Assembly: GCF_001922575.1 (NCBI RefSeq)
Contig: NZ_MRCI01000001.1
Location: forward strand, 930,001-994,000
Source: Neptunomonas phycophila
Lineage (GTDB): Bacteria > Pseudomonadota > Gammaproteobacteria > Pseudomonadales > Balneatricaceae
Direction: 5' to 3'
DNA length: 64,000 nucleotides
Shown here: piece by piece, positions 16,250-23,065 of the stretch
Layout: the number at the start of each line of letters is the position of its first letter
Numbering within the stretch: the first letter of the stretch is position 1
Position numbers and translations under genes: made by a program
Notes under the pieces: model-generated
What the model was told of the DNA's origin: nothing
Databases searched by the model: none
The model's input: only the letters and a program-made list of their open reading frames with translations

Positions 16250-17940
16250 GGGATAACTCCTTTGGGTAAGCGCGGGGCAAGTAGGCTGAGTAAGGCCATT
16301 AAGCTGGCTACCAATACAACGACAAGAACAGAAATGGCTGACGCTAAAATACTATCGCCACTTTCGTCCAAATTAAAAATGAGAACACCTAAGGTTTCGT
16401 TGCCAGCACTCCATAGCAGAGCAGATACTGTCAGCTCGTTCACGGCAATTAAAAACACCAGCAAGCCGCCAGCAAATACCGCAGGAGAAATGAGCGGGAG
16501 CACAATATTGATAAGCCGCTGAATAGGTGTAGCGCCAGCAATCTGAGCGGCTTCTTCTAACGCTGGATCTAATTGTGACAGCGCGCTCATTACGGGTTTT
16601 AAACACACACTTAAAAAACACGACAAGTAGGCTAAAAAAATGAGCGTCAACGTTCCATAAAGCGTTACGTTAATAATGGGGATGGGGCGAGAAAAAAGTA
16701 AAATAAATGCGATGGCCAGTACGATACCGGGTATAGCGTAAGGGACTTCAATTAAACTTGCGAGCACCGCTCGTGCTTTTAATGAAAGCCGCATTAATCG
16801 ATAACCCAGTGGAAGCGTGATAATCATTAATAATAGGGCGGCTAAGGATGCGAGTAACAAGCTATTTGTAAAGGCCCTTGCTGTGGAGCCTTGGTTGTTC
16901 ACCATTTCGTTATAAGCCGCAAAAGTGAAGGTATCGGCCGTCAACGGGACGCCTAGCGCCGGCACCACCGAGCTAATCACGAGCGCCACTAACGGCGCAA
17001 TTAAAATTAGACACAGCACAGCACATAATAAAATTTGTGTAGGGATGCGCCATTTGCCCAAACGAAACGATGCAGGCTGGGCACTATGTCCTATGAGCGA
17101 ATAACTACTGCGCTGTTGTATCCACTGTTGAAGTAGCATCCCTATTAATACTAAGAAGGCGATCAGCATCGATAAGCTGGCCACTTCACTGAGTACATCA
17201 TTGCCAAAACCGGCCATCTGCTGATAAATCAGAGTGGGTAATACACTGTATCCGGCAGGAATACCTAGCATGGCCGGTATACCAAAATTGCCTAAAGCCG
17301 AGACAAAAGCGATAGCAGCACCAGCAAAGATAGCATTGCGTGAAAGGGGGACAATCATATCAATCCACAGCCGCCATTGAGACGCTCCGGATAATTGAGC
17401 CGCTTCGATCAGGTCTTTAGGTAGACAAATGAGCTGAGACCGCAGCGCTAAGAAAACCAAGGGAGCATGCTGAATACCTAATAACAGTGCGATCCCTTCA
17501 GCTGAATACATAGGCTGCGGGCTACCTAAAGCCGGAGCAATGCCTAATGTATTTAAAATAGGGCTGGCAGGGCCGAAGAGTTGGAGCCAACTTAAAGCGG
17601 TCACTTGAGGAGGGATCATCATGGGTAACATAAAGCAGAAGATCCATAACGCGCGATAACGGATATTAGTCAGAGTCAAAACAAAGGCAAAACCACTGCC
17701 CAGAACAACTGAAATAAGGGTTCCTAGACCGGACGTATACAAGCTGTTTTGTAAGGCAACCCAGGTACGCGGGTTTTGCAATATGCTCAGAAGAGGTGCG
17801 TCTAAGCCTCGATCCCAATGGCTTAACGCTTCGCTGAGTAAACGTAAGCAAGGTAATAAGCTAAGAGCAACCACCAAACCGAATAAGGTAATGGATAACC
17901 AGCGGAGCTGGTTATCCGAAGACGCCGTAAGCATTAGCAC
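16237..17940 (-). CDS. ABC importer permease, fused two-domain (FbpB/AfuB-like)
   Basis: This 567-residue membrane protein contains two binding-protein-dependent permease domains in tandem. EAA-like loops are at about 180-200 (LIEAAQLSGASQWRLWIDMIVPLSR) and 470-490 (ALEEAAQIAGATPIQRLINIVLPLI). A single fused permease with about 12 helices is the arrangement of FbpB-type ferric and AfuB-type sugar-phosphate importers. The frame can start at GTG 17940, directly after the binding-protein stop, or at ATG 17934. Confidence 0.92.
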   Translation of the reverse strand: MLMLTASSDNQLRWLSITLFGLVVALSLLPCLRLLSEALSHWDRGLDAPLLSILQNPRTWVALQNSLYTSGLGTLISVVLGSGFAFVLTLTNIRYRALWIFCFMLPMMIPPQVTALSWLQLFGPASPILNTLGIAPALGSPQPMYSAEGIALLLGIQHAPLVFLALRSQLICLPKDLIEAAQLSGASQWRLWIDMIVPLSRNAIFAGAAIAFVSALGNFGIPAMLGIPAGYSVLPTLIYQQMAGFGNDVLSEVASLSMLIAFLVLIGMLLQQWIQQRSSYSLIGHSAQPASFRLGKWRIPTQILLCAVLCLILIAPLVALVISSVVPALGVPLTADTFTFAAYNEMVNNQGSTARAFTNSLLLASLAALLLMIITLPLGYRLMRLSLKARAVLASLIEVPYAIPGIVLAIAFILLFSRPIPIINVTLYGTLTLIFLAYLSCFLSVCLKPVMSALSQLDPALEEAAQIAGATPIQRLINIVLPLISPAVFAGGLLVFLIAVNELTVSALLWSAGNETLGVLIFNLDESGDSILASAISVLVVVLVASLMALLSLLAPRLPKGVIPWHC

Positions 17941-18927
17941 TTATCCACCAAAGATGTCGCTGAAGCGGCTTTTGTTTTCATCGGTCGATTTGAGTGTGCC
18001 AGCGGCATCAAAAGGTAATAATTTAATAGCGTCCCGTTGAGGAAAGCCGGCAGGCACTCCGGCATCTTCACGCGCGGGTAAGTAACCTTGTTCTAGGACT
18101 AAAGCTTGGCCATCCTTAGATAATAAAAAGTCCACAAAACGTTGCGCTGCTGCTTTATTCTTTGAACCTTCCATAATGGCAACTGGCTCAGTGACCATGC
18201 TGACGCCTTCTGTAGGGAAGGTGAATTCAATAGGTGAGCCTTTGGCTGCCTCACGGATAGCCAAAAAGTCCACGATCATGCCGTATGGTTTGCTGCCTGA
18301 AGTAACGGCTTTAAGGACACCGCCATTACCGCCTTGAGCCATCGCGCCGTTTGCTTGAAGTTGCTCATAATAGTTCCAGCCTAACTCTGGGGCATCCGTG
18401 AGTGTGGCAAGGTGTATCAATGCGGCACCTGAATACAGTGGGCTAGGCATAACGAGTTGGCCTTTATACTCAGGCTTGGTGAGATCAGCCCAGCTTTTTG
18501 GCGTTTCGGGAGCGCGCTTATGACGAACAATGCCTGTTGTGATGATCTTAGTGCCATAGTAATAGCCTTCGGGATGATAAAGACTATCCGCGTAAGCTTC
18601 ACGGGCGGGGCTTTGATAAGCATATAAATAGTTATCAGCCGCGAGTGATTCCATGGTGACGCTATCAGCGATTAACAGCACGTCAGGTTTAACCACACCG
18701 CTAGCGAGTTCTGCGCGCAGTTTGGTCATCAACTTGGTCGTACCGTCACGTACCCATTCAACATCAATATCAGGATTAGCTTTTTCAAACGCATCAACCG
18801 TTTGCTGAGCATCTGTATTGGGCTGGCTTGTGTAGAGGGTTAATGTTTCTTGTGCGTTAGCGATTAAAGGAGAAACCGATAAAGCGGCACATAAAGCGAA
18901 AGCGTTTTTAAAAGTCATGGTTTTCAT
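17941..18927 (-). CDS. ABC importer periplasmic binding protein (FbpA/AfuA family)
   Basis: This 328-residue protein has a signal peptide at residues 1-25 (ending LIANA-QE) and then LTLYTSQPNTDAQQTVDAFEKANPDIDVEWVRDGTTKLMTKLRAE, the family-1/FbpA-like opening. The paired tyrosines that bind ferric iron in FbpA are not obvious in the expected C-terminal part. The accompanying phosphatases make a phosphorylated organic ligand, as for AfuA (hexose phosphates), more plausible than iron; this is inference. It is the first gene of a six-gene operon and diverges from a DeoR gene. Confidence 0.9.
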   Translation of the reverse strand: MKTMTFKNAFALCAALSVSPLIANAQETLTLYTSQPNTDAQQTVDAFEKANPDIDVEWVRDGTTKLMTKLRAELASGVVKPDVLLIADSVTMESLAADNYLYAYQSPAREAYADSLYHPEGYYYGTKIITTGIVRHKRAPETPKSWADLTKPEYKGQLVMPSPLYSGAALIHLATLTDAPELGWNYYEQLQANGAMAQGGNGGVLKAVTSGSKPYGMIVDFLAIREAAKGSPIEFTFPTEGVSMVTEPVAIMEGSKNKAAAQRFVDFLLSKDGQALVLEQGYLPAREDAGVPAGFPQRDAIKLLPFDAAGTLKSTDENKSRFSDIFGG

Positions 18928-18940
18928 TCCTGTTTAAGAG

Positions 18941-18964
18941 CTTGTGAAATATTAACTTCACAAG
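18941..18964. promoter_or_regulatory. Inverted repeat upstream of the binding-protein gene
   Basis: CTTGTGAA (18941-18948) and TTCACAAG (18957-18964) are perfect arms separated by 8 bases. The site lies within the leader or promoter of the importer operon. The spacing does not fit a CRP site, so its function is unassigned. Confidence 0.4.
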
Positions 18965-18986
18965 TTGACAGTAAGATGACGAAAAA

Positions 18987-19017
18987 CTTTCGTTTGATGG
19001 TATTTAGCTTTCGTTTG
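18987..19017. promoter_or_regulatory. Candidate DeoR operator: two identical direct repeats
   Basis: CTTTCGTTTG occurs at 18987-18996 and again at 19008-19017, 21 bp apart (two helical turns). TTTCGTTT-type direct repeats are known targets of several DeoR-family repressors, including AgaR. The pair lies in the gap between the importer operon and the divergent DeoR gene, so it could control both. Confidence 0.65.
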
Positions 19018-19059
19018 CTGTTTTTTGGGTTGGCAGGCGCTAAAAAGGAATGCTTTAAC

Positions 19060-19821
19060 ATGAGTAAACGCCATTATGAAATTGTCCAGTGGGTGAATCT
19101 GCATGGAAGGCAAACAATACAAAGCCTGGCTGATGAATTTAAAGTTTCGGTGCAAACTATACGGGCAGATATTCGCGCTTTAGCAGAGCAGGGGCTGGTG
19201 TTGCGTAGTCATGGCGAAGTCATACCGTTTCCGCATCGTGAAAACATTAGTTATGACCAACGTCAGATTCGTAATGTTTCGGGAAAACGACACATTGCTG
19301 AGTTATGCGCAGCAAAAATCACTGATTATCAATCTGTTTTTCTAGGCAGTGGCTCAACCGTTGCTGAAGTTTCACGCGCCTTGATGGAGCATAAAGGCTT
19401 GCAAATAATGACCTCTAACTTGCACGCCGCGCGGCATTTGTGTGCAAGCAGCGATTGTGAATTAACCATAGCGGGAGGACATGTTCGTAAGCGTGATCAG
19501 GATGTGATCGGTGGTGATGCCATGCGCTTTTTTCAACGCTACCGAGCCGAGGTGGGTGTCGTTTCGGTGGGTTCGGTTGATCGGCAAGGTCGGTTATATG
19601 ATTACAATGATGATGAAGTCATGGCGCGTGAAGCGCTGATCAGCCATTGTGCTTATCGTATTTTGGTCATTGATAGCGCTAAATTTGATACAGAATCACG
19701 CTGCGTATGGGGGCAAATGAGTGATTATCATTGTGTTATTACCGATAAAGCTCCTGAAGCCGCTTTGCATAGCCGCCTTTTAGCCGCTGGTGTCGAGGTC
19801 GTTTACTTAAAACAAGGTTAG
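19060..19821 (+). CDS. DeoR-family transcriptional regulator of the importer/hydrolase operon
   Basis: From ATG 19060 the protein is 253 residues: an N-terminal DeoR HTH (RHYEIVQWVNLHGRQTIQSLADEFKVSVQTIRADIRALAEQGLVLRSHGEV, about 3-55) and a sugar-phosphate-isomerase-like sensor domain (VFLGSGSTVAEVSRAL, VIGGDAMRFFQRYRAEVGVVSVGSVD). DeoR sensors generally bind phosphorylated sugars, matching an operon rich in phosphatases. AAGGA at 19045-19049 supports this start; an in-frame ATG at 18976 would place the candidate operator inside the gene. Confidence 0.9.
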   Translation: MSKRHYEIVQWVNLHGRQTIQSLADEFKVSVQTIRADIRALAEQGLVLRSHGEVIPFPHRENISYDQRQIRNVSGKRHIAELCAAKITDYQSVFLGSGSTVAEVSRALMEHKGLQIMTSNLHAARHLCASSDCELTIAGGHVRKRDQDVIGGDAMRFFQRYRAEVGVVSVGSVDRQGRLYDYNDDEVMAREALISHCAYRILVIDSAKFDTESRCVWGQMSDYHCVITDKAPEAALHSRLLAAGVEVVYLKQG

Positions 19822-19845
19822 GCGCTTTGTACACCTAACCTTGTT
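19811..19845. terminator. Terminator between the convergent deoR-type and SDR genes
   Basis: AACAAGGTTAGG (19811-19822) and CCTAACCTTGTT (19834-19845) form a perfect 12-bp stem with an 11-base loop. It overlaps the last codons of the DeoR gene. On the minus strand the stem is followed by a short T-run, so it should terminate the SDR/monooxygenase transcript. Confidence 0.65.
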
Positions 19846-19866
19846 GAAGCTTAATGCCTTAAAAAA

Positions 19867-20625
19867 CTAGGCCACCTTTGGTTGACCATCTGAGGCGGTA
19901 GCTCCTCCGTCTATCGGTAAGTTAACACCGGTTAGGAAAGACGCATCATCGCTTGCCAGGAAAGCAACAACAGAAGCTACCTCATCGGGTTCGGCTGCAC
20001 GCCCTAGTGCAATGCGCTCGTTAAATTTATCGCGGATGCTTTGGTCCCAGCCGTTCGTCATATTAGTTTTTACTAAGCTGGGGCACACTGCGTTGATGCG
20101 GACACCATCTAAACCGTGGTCGAGTGCCATTGCTCGGGTTAAGTTAACAACGGCACCTTTGGCTGCACAGTAAAATGCAGCGCCCCAGTCACCTCCAAGG
20201 CCAGAAACTGATGCGGTGTTAATGATGCAGCCTTTAGTTTTGATTAACTCTGGAAGTGCAAATTTGGCACAGTAAACAACGCCGTCGATATCGACTCCCG
20301 AGACTTTTTTCCAATCTTCTACTGTGGTTTCTAATACGGTTCCAGGGATATGAATACCAGCATTGTTCGCTAGAATATCCAGGCGGCCAAAACGATTAAT
20401 GACCTCCGTAATCATCGTTTCAACCTGAACGGGGTCAGAGACATCAATAACCATTGACATGACTCGATCTGCATCAAATTCTTTAACCGTTTGTTCAAGC
20501 TGTTCGCCGCTCCAATCGATAAGGGCGATATTTGCACCTTCGGCATAGAGACGACGGGTAATGGCCGCACCGATACCGTTAGCGGCGCCCGTTACCAATG
20601 CGATTTTACCTTGAATACCTTTCAT
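19867..20625 (-). CDS. Short-chain dehydrogenase/reductase (classical SDR)
   Basis: This 252-residue NAD(P)-dependent oxidoreductase has cofactor motif TGAANGIGAA at about residues 11-20, NNAG near 88, catalytic Ser in NTASVSGLGG, and the YxxxK pair in FYCAAKGAV. It ends GVNLPIDGGATASD, as in many alcohol/ketone SDRs. It lies 171 bp downstream of the flavin monooxygenase on the same strand, so it may oxidise an alcohol before, or reduce a product after, the monooxygenase step. ATG 20625 has AGGAG upstream. Confidence 0.9.
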   Translation of the reverse strand: MKGIQGKIALVTGAANGIGAAITRRLYAEGANIALIDWSGEQLEQTVKEFDADRVMSMVIDVSDPVQVETMITEVINRFGRLDILANNAGIHIPGTVLETTVEDWKKVSGVDIDGVVYCAKFALPELIKTKGCIINTASVSGLGGDWGAAFYCAAKGAVVNLTRAMALDHGLDGVRINAVCPSLVKTNMTNGWDQSIRDKFNERIALGRAAEPDEVASVVAFLASDDASFLTGVNLPIDGGATASDGQPKVA

Positions 20626-20729
20626 TGTTTGCTCCTAAGGTCCGAGACCTTGTTTACGTTGAGTAGCGCACATCAACGAAAGCCAGTGGTGTTCGATTTT
20701 GGGCTTAACATGTACTTCTGATGTGCTCC

Positions 20730-20756
20730 AAAAATGACAAAAATGACAAAAATGAC
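20730..20756. repeat. Three tandem copies of a 9-bp unit
   Basis: AAAAATGAC is repeated three times without change between the monooxygenase stop and the SDR start. Such short perfect tandem units can change number by slippage. Here it could affect spacing within the SDR leader, but no function is shown. Confidence 0.75.
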
Positions 20757-20796
20757 AAAAAGGGCAGCGGTTTCCGCTGCCAAGGTGCCACTGGGA

Positions 20797-22611
20797 CTAG
20801 CTAAGGTGGTGAACTTCTTGTAACCCGTATACCGGTGTCTTGATACCTTCCATACGTGCTTTTAATTGCAAGGATAGATACTGAGAGTAATGGCGAGATT
20901 GATGTAAATTTCCGCCATGGAACCACAACGCCTCTTGTTGTGTTGGCTTCCACATATTGCGTAACTCGCCTTCCCAAGGGCCAGGGTCTTTAGCCGTATC
21001 GGAGCCTAAGCCCCAGCATTTACCCACTTTGTCGGCCACTTCTTGAGAGATGATTTTAGCGGCCCAACCATTCATCGAGCCAAAGCCTGTGGCGTACACG
21101 ATTAAATCGGCTTCTAGCTCGGTGCCGTCGGTCAGCACAACCGACTTAGGCTTTATTTCGGCGATCGAAACCCCAGATTTGAGTTTGATCTCTCCTTCTG
21201 CAACTAAGTCGGACGCCCCTACATCAATGTAATAGCCCGAGCCACGGCGTAGGTACTTCATGAACAGCCCCGAGCCATCTTCACCAAAGTCGAGTAGGAA
21301 CCCGGCGTCTTCGAGGCGTTGGTAAAATTCAGCATCCTGTTTTGCAACAGCTTCATAAGCTGGAATATGAAACTGCGGCATAATTTGGAAGGGTACAGAG
21401 GCAAAGGTGAGGTCTGCTTTGTAAGTGGTCATGCCATTTTCGACCGCTTCTTCGGAATATAACCCACCTAACACGAGCTCCATTAGGGAATCGGACTTGA
21501 TGATGTGTGTGGATGAACGCTGAATCATGGTGACATCAGCATCGTTTTCCCAAAGAGCGCAGCAAATATCGTGTGCCGAGTTATTGCCACCCAATACAAC
21601 ACATTTTTTGCCTTTATAGGCTTCTCCTCCTGGGTGTTTGCTAGAGTGATGTTGCTCTCCTTCAAAGGTATCCATGCCAGGAATGTCTGGTATATTCGGG
21701 ATGCCTGACATTCCTGTTGCCAGTACTAGTTGCTTCGGGTGTAGCGTGAGTTTTTCACCGTCACGATCAACCTCTACTGTCCATTCTTGCTTGTCCTCAT
21801 CGTATTTTGCATGCGTGCAACGTGTAGAACCCCAGTAATTAATCTCCATTACCTTGGTGTACATTTCTAGCCAGTCGCCAACTTTATCTTTAGGTGTGAA
21901 GACCGGCCAGTTTTCAGGAAATGGGATATATGGCATGTGGTCATACCAGATAGGATCATGCAGCGAGAGTGATTTATAACGGTTGCGCCATGTATCACCG
22001 GGTTTGGGGAGCGCGTCGATAACAATAGTGGGCACTTCTAATTGACGAAGGCGTGCACCTAAGCCGATCCCTCCTTGGCCGCCACCTATAATTAAGCAAT
22101 AGGGTTGTTCGGTGTAGCCCAAATTTGCTTCTTCGTGTTGACGTTTTTCTAGCCAAGTTTGGCGGTTTTTATTAGCGCCGTGCTCTGCGCCTTTAGGACG
22201 TAGCTTGTTGCGTTTTTCTGGGAAGTCTTTTAGCTCAGTCATGGTCGTGAGAAAGGTCCATGCTAGCCCGTCACGTAATCGTAAATAAGCGCGGCCACGA
22301 GCAACTGATGTTTCAAATGTAATCCAAGCCTCTATAACACCATCGGTTTCAGTCGCGTCTTCTTCGACTTGCCAGTTGCTTGGCGCCGCATCTTTCATGG
22401 TTGCGGCAATCATATCGCTGATGGCTTCTCTACCTTCGAGTGTTTTTATATTCCATGTGAAAGCGATTAAGTCGCGCCAATAGCCGTTTTCCTCGAATAA
22501 GTTAACGGCATCGGTTGGCGTATCTGAGCTGAGTGTGGCCGCTAAACCCTCCAGCCAAGCAACGGCGGCTAGTGTGGGTTTATGAGTCGCGGTTAAGGTT
22601 GAATGCGTCAT
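20797..22611 (-). CDS. Flavin-containing monooxygenase with N-terminal NTF2/SnoaL-like domain
   Basis: This 604-residue protein joins an N-terminal SnoaL/NTF2-like region (about 15-125) to a class-B flavin monooxygenase. The FAD motif is CLIIGGGQGGIGLGARL (about 171-187); the NADPH motif is VVLGGNNSAHD (about 336-346). FEGEQHHSSKH between them is close to the FMO fingerprint FxGxxxHxxxY/F but ends in His; YATGF is the second family mark. It should insert oxygen into a ketone, amine or soft nucleophile. It has a predicted sigma-54 promoter and a divergent AcoR-type activator, so it is probably induced by its substrate. Confidence 0.87.
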   Translation of the reverse strand: MTHSTLTATHKPTLAAVAWLEGLAATLSSDTPTDAVNLFEENGYWRDLIAFTWNIKTLEGREAISDMIAATMKDAAPSNWQVEEDATETDGVIEAWITFETSVARGRAYLRLRDGLAWTFLTTMTELKDFPEKRNKLRPKGAEHGANKNRQTWLEKRQHEEANLGYTEQPYCLIIGGGQGGIGLGARLRQLEVPTIVIDALPKPGDTWRNRYKSLSLHDPIWYDHMPYIPFPENWPVFTPKDKVGDWLEMYTKVMEINYWGSTRCTHAKYDEDKQEWTVEVDRDGEKLTLHPKQLVLATGMSGIPNIPDIPGMDTFEGEQHHSSKHPGGEAYKGKKCVVLGGNNSAHDICCALWENDADVTMIQRSSTHIIKSDSLMELVLGGLYSEEAVENGMTTYKADLTFASVPFQIMPQFHIPAYEAVAKQDAEFYQRLEDAGFLLDFGEDGSGLFMKYLRRGSGYYIDVGASDLVAEGEIKLKSGVSIAEIKPKSVVLTDGTELEADLIVYATGFGSMNGWAAKIISQEVADKVGKCWGLGSDTAKDPGPWEGELRNMWKPTQQEALWFHGGNLHQSRHYSQYLSLQLKARMEGIKTPVYGLQEVHHLS

Positions 22612-22710
22612 AAGTATCTCCAGTGCAGATTATTTTTTTTGTTACTGCGTTAACACCAACGTCTTCCTTACAGGTGAGTTCTACCTGGTACTGCGTTGAT
22701 AAAGGAGATA

Positions 22711-22729
22711 GAGCAGCATGCATGCCAGT
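22711..22729 (-). promoter_or_regulatory. Predicted sigma-54 (-24/-12) promoter of the monooxygenase gene
   Basis: On the minus strand CTGGCATGCATGCTGCT reads as a -24 box TGGCAT and a -12 box CTGCT, with the invariant GG and GC exactly 10 bp apart. The -12 box departs from consensus TTGCW at one base. It lies about 100 bp upstream of the start at 22611 and downstream of three palindromic sites, next to a sigma-54 activator gene. Confidence 0.6.
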
Positions 22730-22828
22730 ATGGCCCGCAAACGCTGTTTATTTTATAAGTGGCTGATTTTATGTAAGAAAATATAAAGGCGAGAGTGGAT
22801 GTTATTTAAGTGGGTACGGACTTCTGCA

Positions 22829-22893
22829 TTACACCTGTAACACCGTCATTTTACACCTGTAACGTGAAAAGCAGGCACCTGTTACAGCTGTAA
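22829..22893. promoter_or_regulatory. Three palindromic upstream activator sites
   Basis: TTACACCTGTAA at 22829-22840 and 22851-22862, and the perfect palindrome TTACAGCTGTAA at 22882-22893, are spaced 22 and 31 bp apart (about two and three helical turns). They lie 100-180 bp upstream of the predicted sigma-54 promoter and upstream of the divergent activator gene, the usual geometry for an enhancer-binding protein. The rest of the 454-bp gap (22612-23065) holds no gene that I can support. Confidence 0.65.
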
Positions 22894-23065
22894 ACCTTGC
22901 GCAAGAGGAGGTAAAGCAACACGTTGGTTGATAATCGATGATATGAGCGACCAAAAAAGTAACCTAAATAGCACCTCAGAAAGAAGTATAGAAAGCGGCC
23001 CTTTTCAGGGGTAGACTCGAAATAACCGTGAAATAAAAATAACAGCCACGGATAAAGGATTACGC

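Noticed and set aside
17941-18927. Ferric iron binding protein FbpA
   Set aside because: The fold family fits, but the paired iron-binding tyrosines are not evident and three phosphatase or hydrolase genes share the operon, so iron is not the favoured ligand. It remains possible.
18941-18964. CRP site upstream of the binding-protein gene
   Set aside because: TGTGA and TCACA are present, but the spacer is 9 bp rather than the required 6.
20730-20756. Start of a CRISPR array
   Set aside because: The 9-bp units follow each other directly without spacers and are only three; it is a simple tandem repeat.
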